From: Kalmanozyma brasiliensis GHG001 | Taxonomy: Eukaryota > Basidiomycota > Ustilaginomycetes > Ustilaginales | Reading direction: 5' to 3' | Assembly (NCBI RefSeq): GCF_000497045.1 | Contig: NW_015961981.1 | Location: 932,401-996,400, forward strand | DNA length: 64,000 nt | Shown here: positions 1 through 10,077 of the stretch, one piece after another | How positions within the stretch are numbered: the stretch's first letter is position 1 | Layout: the number at the start of each line of letters is the position of its first letter | Made by a program: the position numbers and the translations under genes | The notes under the pieces: generated by a model | Seen by the model: the letters and a program-made list of their open reading frames with translations, nothing else | The model's database searches: none | What the model was told of the DNA's origin: nothing

Positions 1-2385
1 GAGTGGGACACCGACGCGGAAAACGGCGAAGGTGCCGACGAGGATGGCATTGTTGACCCCACCAAGAGCAAGCAAGTCACCATCGCCACCGTGTCGAAGC
101 TCAAGGAGTCCAGCGGCGTGCTTTCGGGCGGCGAAGGAGAAGCGGGGGCCTCTCGCAAGGGCTACTTCAACTTAAGTCTCTTTCACAGCAAGAACGACGA
201 CACGGAAGGCCTCGATCCCGTCGAGCTCGGTCTCGTCGAACTCAAGGAGCTCGAAAGGCTTTTTGACATCTTCTTCGCGCGCATCAACCCGGTGCTGGAC
301 CTCTTCGATCCCTTCTTGCACAGTGTTGCGTTTGTCAGGATGCGTTCGGCTTTCCTCACCACCGTCATCTCGGCCATGGCTGCACGCTTCTCAGACACGC
401 CGGAAGATGCCAAGCTCGCCTCGACATTGGACAAGCACTATCAGGAGAAGCTGCTTCCCATGATCCTGCTCGGCGGGTACAAGAGTGTCGAGATCAGTCA
501 AGCTTTCCTCATCTTGACCACGTATAGCCGACCCACCAACAGGCTTGTGGACGATCGCTCGTGGCAGTACCTCGGCTTCGCCATTCGCACTGCCACCGAG
601 GTGGGTGTCAACCGCAAAGTCACACCGAGCGAGAACTTGCTGGGCAACGAGCAAGTGGCGCGCCGCGTTCGAAACCGAGAGAGGCTGTGGTTCAATCTCT
701 TCCTCTACGATCGAACGCTGAGTGCACAGACGGGTCGGCCCTGGACCATCTCCGAGGATCGCATGATCGTGCAGAGCTCCATGTGGCACCGACAGGACTT
801 TGCGTTACCCGAGGACGTCTCGCTGGTCAGCTTGATCAAGTTGCGTCGCATCACGGCTCAGCACACTGAAGCGTTCGACACGTATCTGACCAGTCCGGAC
901 CGCTTCGACGAGACGCAGACCGCCACCGCGCTCGGCGTTGGAGGACAAAGCATGTTTGATCGCCGTCTCGCGGGTCTCGAATTCTTCCGCAAGAACGCCA
1001 ATGCGGATCTCGAGAAATGGAAAGAGACTTGGTGCATCAACACGGAGGACAAGATCAAGGAGGTGGACACGAGTGCTTCCGCTGGCAAGTACCTGGTTCG
1101 ATGGGCACCAACAGCGAAGCTGTTCTACTACCACTCGCGACTGCTCATCAACTCGCTCGTGCTCGGCGCCACGGAGCAGTACGAAGGCTTCCTGTCCGGA
1201 TCGTCCGTGTCCGTAGACTGCTGGACATCTGCCATTTCGCTCATCGACACGATGCTCAACGATTTCACCGAGGAGGCCTTGGTGACTTGGTCCAACGATC
1301 GAGTGGTCATGGCGGTCTATGCTGCCGTGTCGGCGGTGCGCATGACCAACATGCAGCACAAATACGCGTTTGCCGACAAGGAGACGCTGCTTGCGCTCGT
1401 TCGTCGACTCGCCACGCGCATGACCAATGCAGGCAAGACGCCGCGCCACCGAAATGGATCGGCGACGCCATATGGCCGATACCTCAAGTCGGTGTTGGCT
1501 GCTTTCGAGCCCGAGAACCCGGCGATTGCGGCTGCCGCGCAGAGTGCTCAGGCAGCAGCGGCGCAAACACCGGGCAAGGATAGCGAACAGGCTGCGTCTT
1601 CGATCACGACGAGCAGCCTTGCGCCCGGTGACAGTCGCTCTGCGGCTGCGACGCCGCCCTCCGCCATCGTTGTGGCCGTGCCAGCTGGCGCTGGTGGCGT
1701 CGCCGAGAACTCGTCGGACGATGGTCATGGCGAGACGTCAAACGTGGCGGCTGAAGGCGCTTCGACTCAGGGAGAAGGTGGCGCGTCTGGTGCTTTGAAA
1801 GACGCATCTGGTTCGGCCACCGGAGAAGCGAGCAAGACTCCCGTCTTGAAGACGGAGGAGGTTGCTGCTGCTGGCGACGCGCTATCGAGCGTTCCGCTCC
1901 TTGTCGCTCCCGGCTCTGACATGGACCTCGACATCTCTGCGGCTGCGTCGCAACTGGCGGCTGCCGACAGCAACCTCGAAGCGCAGAGCAGTATGGAGAA
2001 GCTGCTCACACAGCTACCTGTCAACGGCACCACCATGCCGGTCACCACCGCTGGCTTACTGACACCAGCCGGCGTCGTCCCTACAACCGACGCCACCTGG
2101 TCAGTCGTTGCGGAGAGCATCGTTCGACCCACCTCCACCCACTCTTCCACGGGCGCAGCTGACACCAACCTCCTCGTCAACCCACTCCTCGCCGACGCAG
2201 ACACAACGGAAGACGTCAGCGCAGCAGCCGCCGTAGCCGCCGCAGCAACCATGCCCGACGTCGTCGACGACCCCGAGTCGTTGGAAAGGATGTGGAACTA
2301 CATGACCGCTTTCGAGCATACCAGCTTCTGGCAACCCCAGAGCACCTGGAATTTGAGCAGCGGCGGACCTGGTGGTCAGGGTTGA
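1..2385 (+). CDS. Fungal-type transcription factor, 5' end outside window (partial)
   Basis: The reading frame is open from base 1, so the gene starts upstream; 794 residues are visible before the stop. The segment at about residues 60-480 has the alpha-helical character of the fungal transcription factor middle homology region (PF04082 type), including a stretch around LVDDRSWQYLGFAIRTATE that is typical of the family. The DNA-binding domain, normally a Zn2Cys6 cluster at the N-terminus, would lie outside the window. After about residue 530 the protein becomes Ala/Ser/Gly-rich low complexity, probably disordered and possibly activating. The first ATG-like codon inside the window (GTG at 91) is not a start. 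The target genes cannot be told from sequence. It is convergent with the otubain gene. Confidence 0.75.
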   Translation, partial: EWDTDAENGEGADEDGIVDPTKSKQVTIATVSKLKESSGVLSGGEGEAGASRKGYFNLSLFHSKNDDTEGLDPVELGLVELKELERLFDIFFARINPVLDLFDPFLHSVAFVRMRSAFLTTVISAMAARFSDTPEDAKLASTLDKHYQEKLLPMILLGGYKSVEISQAFLILTTYSRPTNRLVDDRSWQYLGFAIRTATEVGVNRKVTPSENLLGNEQVARRVRNRERLWFNLFLYDRTLSAQTGRPWTISEDRMIVQSSMWHRQDFALPEDVSLVSLIKLRRITAQHTEAFDTYLTSPDRFDETQTATALGVGGQSMFDRRLAGLEFFRKNANADLEKWKETWCINTEDKIKEVDTSASAGKYLVRWAPTAKLFYYHSRLLINSLVLGATEQYEGFLSGSSVSVDCWTSAISLIDTMLNDFTEEALVTWSNDRVVMAVYAAVSAVRMTNMQHKYAFADKETLLALVRRLATRMTNAGKTPRHRNGSATPYGRYLKSVLAAFEPENPAIAAAAQSAQAAAAQTPGKDSEQAASSITTSSLAPGDSRSAAATPPSAIVVAVPAGAGGVAENSSDDGHGETSNVAAEGASTQGEGGASGALKDASGSATGEASKTPVLKTEEVAAAGDALSSVPLLVAPGSDMDLDISAAASQLAAADSNLEAQSSMEKLLTQLPVNGTTMPVTTAGLLTPAGVVPTTDATWSVVAESIVRPTSTHSSTGAADTNLLVNPLLADADTTEDVSAAAAVAAAATMPDVVDDPESLERMWNYMTAFEHTSFWQPQSTWNLSSGGPGGQG

Positions 2386-2839
2386 TACGGAAAAGATAAT
2401 GGGCTTATATACGTGGTCCGATAATTGTAATGGGTTTTGCGTACATGTGACTGCTCAGTGTGTCCGGTTTGTGATGGTGAGTCTGCAATCCTAGAGGAGT
2501 CTGAGGAACAGATCGAGCGTGACAGGAGGTAGGAATTTGCTTTCGCGATGGGCGACAAGTCACGCTTCCTGGCCTCGAATCGGTCATTCTTCTCCTCGTA
2601 CATGCGTGCGAGGGCCGAATCTGACGTCGCACACAGACGAACGCCTATGCGCCTCCACCAACAGCGCCGAGCCTACAAGCGTGTTAGCAGGCAGACGACC
2701 GACGCCGGCTTGCCCTCTGCGATCGACTCAGTCCCAACAAGCTCTCACCCTCGCTCGCCTCTTAACAACCGCACGCCCCGGAACGGAGACCGGCCTCGCT
2801 AACTGCTTTCTGCTATTCAAATGCTATAGTCGACAAAGA
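2386..2839. other. Convergent intergenic spacer (TF / otubain)
   Basis: This holds the 3' flanks of two convergent genes. Only short shadow frames without family resemblance are present. Confidence 0.6.
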
Positions 2840-3850
2840 TTATGTGGATGGTAGAGCCGGAATCTCGGGCTCAGGCGAGGCAGGTACCGGCGCCTCGACC
2901 AGCAAATCGTAATGGCCGGGACGCAACAACATGGTACCGATCTCGGTGATTTGACCTCCCTCGACCTCGAAGCGCACCACGTCGCATCTATCGGGGTGCT
3001 CCTCCGCTGCACGACGCGCCTCGGCCGCCTCGCCGGGGACGGCTATCGACTCGCTCTCGGATTTCGAAATCTGTTCGGCGGGGAAGTCCTCATCCAACGG
3101 CGTCTCGGGTGGCGCATGTTGCGGGCTGAGGTAGGCTACGTCGAGCGAGACCTTGAGGGCTCGGGAAAGAGCGGTGATCTGAACATGATCCGCCTCTTTG
3201 CCGATCGCCTCGACTTGATTGGCGCAGAAGCTCTGCATGTCCGGCGGCGACGCATCGCTCCCATTATCCAGGCTGAAGAGGAAAGGTGTGTACTCGTCCG
3301 CGTTGATCTTGAGGAACGCGCTGGTCAGCAAACGCAGGTAGACGACGATGGAGTTGGACTGTTCGGGATCGTTCATGGCGTCCACGAGCGCGTGCTCGTT
3401 CAACTCCTTCGTCTCCGGGTCCGTCGAATACATCCGGTTCAACAGACTACGCAGTGGCTCGTAGAAGTCCGTATACACCTCCTCGTCGTACCCCGCCTGC
3501 TTGAGGATGGAGAGCGTCGACTCGACGTGCTTGACCGTGAAATGGTGCATGGGTCGGTCTTTCATGGTCATGATCTTGTAGATGAAGGCAAAGGCAAAGG
3601 CGCGGTAGAAGCAGTCGCCGTCGCCCTTGGCGCGACGAATGCCGATGAAGCCCGCTTCGTCCTTGAGCCACTTGATCTTGCCCAGGAAGGCATCGTTCGA
3701 GGCGTACTCGGTCTGAAGCACTTCGATCGGCTCGACGGCGGAAATGAGGGGTTGGTTCGAGGTGGATTCGGACCGAAGCTTCTCGGCGAGCTCGTGACGC
3801 TGTGCGTCGGAGAGCGATTCGAGCTTGGTGTCTGCGTTGATGCCTTCCAT
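2840..3850 (-). CDS. Otubain-type deubiquitinase (OTUB1-like, peptidase C65)
   Basis: A 336-residue cysteine protease of the otubain family, which removes ubiquitin from conjugates in cytosol and nucleus; OTUB1 proteins can also inhibit E2 enzymes such as Ubc13 non-catalytically. The catalytic Asp and Cys sit in KGDGDCFYRAF (D77 and C80) and the catalytic His in RPGHYDLL (H313). These have the same order and spacing as human OTUB1 D88, C91 and H265. The N-terminal helix before the OTU core (residues 1-60) is also present. The frame is open 72 nt further upstream, but only to a TTG. The first ATG is at 3850 (MEGINADTK), so that start was chosen. An acidic insert of about 40 residues near 255-295 makes it longer than the 271-residue human protein. 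Confidence 0.9.
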   Translation of the reverse strand: MEGINADTKLESLSDAQRHELAEKLRSESTSNQPLISAVEPIEVLQTEYASNDAFLGKIKWLKDEAGFIGIRRAKGDGDCFYRAFAFAFIYKIMTMKDRPMHHFTVKHVESTLSILKQAGYDEEVYTDFYEPLRSLLNRMYSTDPETKELNEHALVDAMNDPEQSNSIVVYLRLLTSAFLKINADEYTPFLFSLDNGSDASPPDMQSFCANQVEAIGKEADHVQITALSRALKVSLDVAYLSPQHAPPETPLDEDFPAEQISKSESESIAVPGEAAEARRAAEEHPDRCDVVRFEVEGGQITEIGTMLLRPGHYDLLVEAPVPASPEPEIPALPST

Positions 3851-4552
3851 TGTCAAGATGTATTGAACTCCAGTTGGAGGGCAAGGATGAGCAGTAGTGA
3901 GAGGTGGATCGAGAGTGGCCAACCGAATGCGATCCTATCTGCTCGCAATATCAGGACGTGGGTGCCGTGAGGGAGCGCGATCAAGGATGAAAGAAGGACG
4001 TGTGTGCGGCTCGAGATAGATCGATGCGTCGTATTGCTGGAATGCTATGGCGCTAATTGCAGTTCGTATGCGATGAGCGGCAAGTGATGATGGTCGATGA
4101 GAGAAATGATGAACGGCGAGAAGATAGGCAGAGTGTGGCTTAGAAATCTCATCCCAGCTCGTGCCTGTGCGCCGTCGCTGCGTTGTGGAGCTCTCGGTGT
4201 GAAAAGGGCAAGGTCGATAATCGACCGTGGATCGGCGGAGGCAAAAAACCTTTTTTGGCTGAGCAATTTCAGCTTTAAAAGTTTGTCACACCTCAAGGCG
4301 AAATCGGTGGAAAGAGTCAGCACGAGACTGGCCCAATAATCTTTGTGGCCCGTCCGTTTCTCGAGATGTCGAACAACATCATCAGGCATGCAAAGACTGA
4401 GACCTAAATCGGGCCTCAAATTATCCGAGCTCTAACATTTCGGCGCACAAATACGCCTGTGCTTGCTCTCCCTCATCTTCAACGCAAAGAAGGTCGAGAC
4501 ACAGATCAAAGCGAGATGGTGTGGTGGCTAATATGAGTATGAAGAAGAGACA
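3851..4552. other. Spacer upstream of otubain gene
   Basis: This is the promoter side of the otubain gene and the 3' flank of COQ8, both on the minus strand. A short poly-A/poly-T inverted repeat lies near 4243-4256. A 124-codon minus frame at 4045-4419 has no recognisable features and is taken as chance. Confidence 0.5.
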
Positions 4553-7381
4553 TCAGGCGGTCTGAACCTGCGCCTTATCCCGCTCTTGCCTCTTGAGCTT
4601 GCGTTCCATCTCCAAAAAGGCCTTCATGGTGGGATCCAGATCGCCGATGACGCGGTCCACCTCTTGCTGCGCCCTCTCTTTTCGCTCCTTGTCCGTCTCT
4701 GCGTTCCCTCCTGCGATAGGGTAATCGCCCAGCAGATCGGTGCGCCATTCATCCTTCGACACTGGGGGGTGGAGCTGCGTCAGTTGGGTTCGAACAGAGG
4801 AGAGACGCGAGTGAAAATCTTCCAGATCCTCAGCGTAGATGTCGTAGGCACAGTGGGCGCAGCCGGACATGCAGCATTCCTCGGGACCTGGGGGAGGGGG
4901 TTTGAGTGGGATCACGATGCCTCGGATGAGCGTGGGGCCCATGCTCGGCTGCTCTGCAGAGGCCGAGGTTGGTGGGGGTGAGACCTCGGCTGGTGTAGCA
5001 GCGCGAACCACGTCGATTTGGGTGTCGGACTCGACGGCGTGCGCAGGCGTCGGCTGGATCGAGGAGGAAAAGGAAGGGTCGGGAGAGAGCGATTCGACTG
5101 CATCCCCGATCGATGGCGAGCCGCTCGCCGGACCAGGATCGGACAGGACGAGTTTGGAGCGCGGGAAGCGGTCGAGGAGGTTGCGACCGTGCTGCCGTTG
5201 TGCTCGAAAAGCGAGATGGAAGTGACGCCGCTGTCCCGGTGAGCTGAAGGGACCGCTTGTCGAGCTAGCCGCCACGGGATCCGCAGCAACCTCGGGTCCA
5301 AAGCGATAGTCCTTCTCGATCGCTTCGAACAACGATCGGCAGCTCACATGCGCCTTCAACCGAGCACACAGCAAGAAGGCACCGCTGAGCTTGCGATTCA
5401 AGCTGTACGTTTCCTGGGGTGGCGGCGTGAGCCGTTCGCGCAGCATGAGCGGGATCTGCGCCTTGACGCGATCTGTGATGGTCTGGTGCTCGAATGGGTA
5501 CGGATCGGGTGCGTCGGGTCTGAAAGGCTCGCCGAGCGCAATCATCGATTCCACATGCGCCCGCTCCATCCCTTCGCTCTCGTCGCCGGTGAGATAGCCC
5601 ACTTTTCGGGACCAGATGATGCAGTTGTCGTAGTCACCCGCGATGGCTGCTTGCAGCATTGACAGCCAATTGTCCATGAACGTTTTCGAGTACTCGCGTG
5701 TTGCGCCGAAATCGATGAGTTGAATCTTGGCGGTTCGCTCGTTGTAGAGGAAGTTGGACCAGTTCGGGTCGGTCTGCATGAGTCGGAAGCGGAACAGCTC
5801 GGATAGCGACAGGTTGAGGATGGAGTGTGCGATTCGGTCGCGTGTCTCCTGCGGATAGCGCGAGGCTTGGCTGAGAGGACGCCCGCGCATCATCTCGGTC
5901 GTCAGCACTTTACCCGAGCACAGGCTGTCGACGACCTTGGGCACCTCGAATTCGGCAGAGTCGTGCAAGATGGCGCCGAACCGTCGACCCATTTCAGCTT
6001 CGCGCGTGTAGTCGCATTCGTCCTTGAGCTCCCGCCCTAGCACGCGGAGGGTGTTTTCCAGAAACAGGCCCTTCGGTAGCAACGCGGAGGCAGAGACCAG
6101 CCAACGCAGGTAGGATAGATCCGAATCGATCGACTCCAACACTCCTGGGAATTGCACCTTCACCGCCACTCTCTGACCTGCCATCGTCGCATCCGGGAAG
6201 TCGTCCCGCAATACGGCAGAATGCACCTGCCCAATCGAGGCACTTGCAAAGGGAACGTCTTCGAACTGCGAAAACTGCTCCCGCCAGTTGGCCCCCAGCT
6301 CGGCGGACATCACCTGGTTCATCTGCCAAACAGGCATGTAATTCGCGGAGTTCTGCACGCGAAGCAGCACCTGCTCGATCTGCGGTGGTAGCAGCTTGGT
6401 CTCTTGGATCGAGAGGAATTGGCCGAGTTTGAGGGCGGCTCCTCGCATGGTGGAGAGCTTGTCTACGAGCCGAGCGACGTTTTGTTCCGACATGAAGAGT
6501 GATTGTTCAGAGGAAGAGGAGGAGCCGCGGAGAAAGGAGCCTGCTGCACCAAAGGCCAGGCCGGCACCCAGACCGCCGTAGTGGAAGAAGCGGCCCAGGC
6601 GAGAAGAGGGAACCTTTGCTGCTCGGAGCGGGACATGCTTTGATTCGGCCACTGCGTCGTACTCTTCGATGTCGGGAAGGGGCGATGGAGTGTCTGCTGT
6701 GGGTAAGGGATCGTCTGCTATTGGTAGCAGATCGATGCTGCCGGGAGTCTGTGCCGGTGCTGTTGAGCTGGCTGGGTCATGCCGAGGAAGAGGTGGAGAG
6801 GTGGTCGCTGAGGGTGCTTCTTCGACGGGTGCAATGACAGCTGTCTCGACTTCCTCTACTATAGGTGTATATGATATGGGTTGAGCTGGCGAGATAGGCT
6901 GTATTGGCGGCTGAGGAGCGGTGTCGACTTTGCTCGTCTCGGGAGCGGGGGCCACGGATGCTTTTGATATCGGCGGAGGCGGTTCGAATGGTACCGTAGT
7001 TGACGGCGCTGACGGTGTCGCATCAGCAGCTACATAGACTGGAGCTACCTTGTCTGCCACATGCTTCGCTGGTGCCGACGATGTCGTTGCGGCCTTGATG
7101 GTCTGGCTAGGCCATGGCCTGCTTGAGGAAGCTACGGCATTCTGTGTCGATGCTGCGCCGAGACCCAGATCTGACGTTGTGAAGGCATGCGCTTCGGTCT
7201 TGCTTCCGACATCCTGCGCGTCGTCGATTGTCGCCTTGAGCGCCGTTTGAGTGGGCCATGGTCTTGCAGGACCTCGAGAAGCCGCCTTGCTCGCACCGTT
7301 GGGCGAGACCACCACGCCCTTGGCTATTTGGCAGAGGGTGGATGCTATCGCAGCAGCATCTCTGAGCGAGGACCGGCTCAT
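4553..7381 (-). CDS. COQ8: COQ8/ABC1 atypical kinase fused to an OXLD1-type domain
   Basis: A 942-residue protein. Residues 300-690 form the ABC1/UbiB/COQ8 fold, the mitochondrial ATPase-like protein needed for ubiquinone biosynthesis. Visible motifs are KxGQ (K318 to Q321), the Ala-rich loop SASIGQVHSA (about 380-389), the invariant Lys in VAVKVQFPG (about 408), QTDPNWSNF (D538, N543) and DFGATRE (D557). The COQ8 core ends at about 692 with CRSLFEAIEKDY. After a disordered linker, residues 828-860 carry a Cys-rich block PPPGPEECCMSGCAHCAYD followed by IYAEDLEDF. This is the signature of the oxidoreductase-like domain (PF09791) of mitochondrial OXLD1. The N-terminus (MSRSSLRDAAAIAS...) is basic and fits import. 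Residues 36-100 contain a duplicated RPWPxQT/KAT motif. The start ATG at 7381 is the only reasonable one; no stop separates the two modules. Confidence 0.88.
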   Translation of the reverse strand: MSRSSLRDAAAIASTLCQIAKGVVVSPNGASKAASRGPARPWPTQTALKATIDDAQDVGSKTEAHAFTTSDLGLGAASTQNAVASSSRPWPSQTIKAATTSSAPAKHVADKVAPVYVAADATPSAPSTTVPFEPPPPISKASVAPAPETSKVDTAPQPPIQPISPAQPISYTPIVEEVETAVIAPVEEAPSATTSPPLPRHDPASSTAPAQTPGSIDLLPIADDPLPTADTPSPLPDIEEYDAVAESKHVPLRAAKVPSSRLGRFFHYGGLGAGLAFGAAGSFLRGSSSSSEQSLFMSEQNVARLVDKLSTMRGAALKLGQFLSIQETKLLPPQIEQVLLRVQNSANYMPVWQMNQVMSAELGANWREQFSQFEDVPFASASIGQVHSAVLRDDFPDATMAGQRVAVKVQFPGVLESIDSDLSYLRWLVSASALLPKGLFLENTLRVLGRELKDECDYTREAEMGRRFGAILHDSAEFEVPKVVDSLCSGKVLTTEMMRGRPLSQASRYPQETRDRIAHSILNLSLSELFRFRLMQTDPNWSNFLYNERTAKIQLIDFGATREYSKTFMDNWLSMLQAAIAGDYDNCIIWSRKVGYLTGDESEGMERAHVESMIALGEPFRPDAPDPYPFEHQTITDRVKAQIPLMLRERLTPPPQETYSLNRKLSGAFLLCARLKAHVSCRSLFEAIEKDYRFGPEVAADPVAASSTSGPFSSPGQRRHFHLAFRAQRQHGRNLLDRFPRSKLVLSDPGPASGSPSIGDAVESLSPDPSFSSSIQPTPAHAVESDTQIDVVRAATPAEVSPPPTSASAEQPSMGPTLIRGIVIPLKPPPPGPEECCMSGCAHCAYDIYAEDLEDFHSRLSSVRTQLTQLHPPVSKDEWRTDLLGDYPIAGGNAETDKERKERAQQEVDRVIGDLDPTMKAFLEMERKLKRQERDKAQVQTA

Positions 7382-7909
7382 GATCTGGCTGTGCGACGAT
7401 GAAGCCCCCCAAGTACCGCTTTCGACGGCTCAGATCGGCAACACTTGATGGCTTGTCCTTGGAGTATGGTGAGAAGGACAGACTGCTCCATGCTTGGATC
7501 AGCGTTTCTTGATCCGAAGAAGCGGAAAAGCCTCCACAAAGTCGGGAATTTAAGGATTCACAGAAATTCGGGTCCAAAAAGGGAGCCCTGTTAAGCTGAC
7601 AGGCGAATTCAGGGTCTTGATGCCAAAATCGCGGCTGTCAAGGCTGTGTGAATTTTGGTATCTCGGTGTCTTGGAGCTGCAGCTGCTCTTGACCAAGCTG
7701 CACACATCTTCGTCGTCTGTCCGCACCACCTAACTCACCCCACAGCTTTGCTACCGTCGACGAATCCATCCTGTGCGGGCACAGGAAGCTTGAGCTCCAA
7801 TCTACACTAGAGGCCCATGCAGTGATACGGACACAGCACCTCGCGCGGGGTCCTTCGTTCGGTGCTGCGAAAGCTTGCCCTCGGCGCATAGCAGCCCATA
7901 GCTGACACG
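7382..7909. promoter_or_regulatory. Divergent promoter region, COQ8 / MID1
   Basis: 528 bp between divergent start codons must hold both promoters. No motif is clear enough to name. Confidence 0.5.
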
Positions 7910-9832
7910 ATGACTGTTCGAGGTGGAGAGCGAGCACGCCTCCTTATATTGTCGCTATTGGCACTCCTCGTACTCGTCTGTATACCTCTCACAGCAGCAC
8001 AACAATCGTCAGCACCACCGACCGCGACGGGATCTGCCAGCATACCCCCCACACCATCGTCGACCAGATCGGCCATCCCTGGGCGCGCGACGACCATCTA
8101 CAACGCAACTGCTGCAACAGTAGCCTTGAACGACTCAATCATCGCGCGGTCTAGCATCGTCTCCGATGCGACTCAAGGCGCCTTCTTCAACTTCACAATC
8201 CCAGCGAGCGCATTCTCTGAAGACATCAAATCGGTGACGGTATGGACGTCAATGTCATTATGTAGTGGACCAGCGATACCTCCCTACAATACGTCCAACT
8301 CCACTGTCCTCGAGACACTGGACAAGTCAGCAACAGACGCTCGGCATAGCACGCTCGCATCGCTCTACGTCTCTGACAACGGTCTGTTCGAGCAGCCAGG
8401 ACCAGCCAATGCCAGTGTCCTGGGTTCCAGAAACATCGGTTATGCCTCGGGCGGGTCGACATTCGTCGAGATCGATGTACAGCAACAGAGCGATAACAGC
8501 TCTGAGACAATATGGATTGGTGTGTGGCCTCCAGCCGACACTCGCAACGTCACACCAGGCTCGTATCAATTCCAGATCGTAGCGAGCACACGGGCAAAGA
8601 TGGAGTATGTTGACTCCACACGCAGGCCGAGGCTCGACGACACGGACCAAACTCGAGCCTTGATATCGTCCTTCAACTACACGACGTCTTCACCGCCGAA
8701 TCTCAACGTCATTGTTCTGCCCACCACGGGTGCCAACTCGCTTGCCAATCCTGACTACTTCAATTCGTCGTTCTGTGCCATCGCAGATGCGTTCGCAGAT
8801 GTGCTCGCTGGCAACCAGCAAGTCACCGTCAACAGCAGCGACACACGGCGCGGGACAGAAGCCAATAATCTTGATGACGTTCGTCGGCAATTTGAAGTCT
8901 CAGGTCTAGATGCTGGCACCAACTATACCGTCTGGCTCTTCGAAAGCAACACCACCGGTCAAGGCTCAGCTCAGAGCGTCTCCACGACTCTCTTCCCAGC
9001 CATCAAGATGGTCACCAAGCGAAGCGAAAACTGTCGACTCGTCTTTGATGTGCCTTTTTGCCCGAATGTGGCCTACTCTATTCCCGTCAATCCGTCCATC
9101 TCGACGGACCGGGCGCTCTCCGTGATCGAGGAGTTCGTCGACCCAATCTACTCCAACTTCAGCCTGACCATCGACACGTTCCCGTGCGGCAGTTCCGAGT
9201 TTGGCATGTACTCGTACGTCCAAACATGTGACAGCTGCAAGCGCTCCTACCAAAACTGGCTGTGTGCCGTTGCCATGCCACGGTGCACCGACGCACTCGA
9301 TGATCCGTCGACGCAATCGCGCGCCACCCAAGACGGCACAGAGCTCACAGGCGCACCCACGGGCCTGAACACCGATCTTCTGCCCTACATTGTCAATCGC
9401 AATGGCAACGGCACCGGTGCGCTGACATCACGCCAACCGTTCATCGATCAGCAACTCCAACCGGGCCTATATGGCGAGTTGCTCCCGTGCATCTACACGT
9501 GCTACTTTGTCAGCCGCACCTGTCCACCGTTGATCCAGTGGACCTGTCCGTTGTGGGATATCACCGCCCAGCGCGATTATGGCACGTTTGCGGATAGCGA
9601 CGAGGAAGGCATCGGCGCAGCGGAGAATGGCGGTGCAGGCAAGGATGGAATGCGTTGGGGTGGGTATCAGAGGTATATCGCGACAGATGCGTTTGGTAAT
9701 GCGTATTGCAACTCGATGGGCGTCGATTTCTTGCTGAGGGAGTCGAACGGTGGGCTGGGAAGGATGCCGAGAGGATTATATGCGATATCAGCAGCGATGA
9801 TGGTGTCGCTGGTGATATCGGTTGCTCTCTGA
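7910..9832 (+). CDS. MID1: Mid1-type subunit of the Cch1 plasma-membrane calcium channel
   Basis: A 640-residue membrane or cell-surface glycoprotein. Mid1 partners with the pore subunit Cch1 in high-affinity calcium uptake during stress and mating. Residues 10-31 form a signal peptide or signal anchor (LLILSLLALLVLVCIPLTAA). The ectodomain carries many NxS/T sequons (for example NATAA, NFTIP, NTSNST, NYTVW, NGTGAL). The C-terminal third has the Cys-rich Mid1 signature: CRLVFDVPFCPNVAYSIPVN, CDSCKRSYQNWLCAVAMPRC, LLPCIYTCYFVSRTCPP and FGNAYCNSMGVDF. A final hydrophobic tail (residues 620-640, YAISAAMMVSLVISVAL) could anchor it. The start ATG at 7910 directly precedes the signal sequence. It is intronless. 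No Cch1 gene lies in the window. Confidence 0.9.
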   Translation: MTVRGGERARLLILSLLALLVLVCIPLTAAQQSSAPPTATGSASIPPTPSSTRSAIPGRATTIYNATAATVALNDSIIARSSIVSDATQGAFFNFTIPASAFSEDIKSVTVWTSMSLCSGPAIPPYNTSNSTVLETLDKSATDARHSTLASLYVSDNGLFEQPGPANASVLGSRNIGYASGGSTFVEIDVQQQSDNSSETIWIGVWPPADTRNVTPGSYQFQIVASTRAKMEYVDSTRRPRLDDTDQTRALISSFNYTTSSPPNLNVIVLPTTGANSLANPDYFNSSFCAIADAFADVLAGNQQVTVNSSDTRRGTEANNLDDVRRQFEVSGLDAGTNYTVWLFESNTTGQGSAQSVSTTLFPAIKMVTKRSENCRLVFDVPFCPNVAYSIPVNPSISTDRALSVIEEFVDPIYSNFSLTIDTFPCGSSEFGMYSYVQTCDSCKRSYQNWLCAVAMPRCTDALDDPSTQSRATQDGTELTGAPTGLNTDLLPYIVNRNGNGTGALTSRQPFIDQQLQPGLYGELLPCIYTCYFVSRTCPPLIQWTCPLWDITAQRDYGTFADSDEEGIGAAENGGAGKDGMRWGGYQRYIATDAFGNAYCNSMGVDFLLRESNGGLGRMPRGLYAISAAMMVSLVISVAL

Positions 9833-10077
9833 ACTGAAATGACCCAGGTGGACAATCTTATGGACTCGTCATGTCACATACGCTCTCTCTGTCTTGCAAA
9901 CGTACTCTGCAAGATGTCTTCTCAAGTCTCGCGCGGATGAAGGTGTCTATATCGTGTGATGGTTGATGGAGCGACGAGTAAGGACTGTGATATTTGACAA
10001 GTAAGAAGTAAAGACTGTGGCTTGCCAAGCCGAAAGGGCGAGATGTGGCGACATTGCTGCTTCCCCAACGTGAAGGA

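Noticed and set aside
2912..3970. Open plus-strand frame of 352 codons
   Set aside because: Antisense of the otubain gene; no family features.
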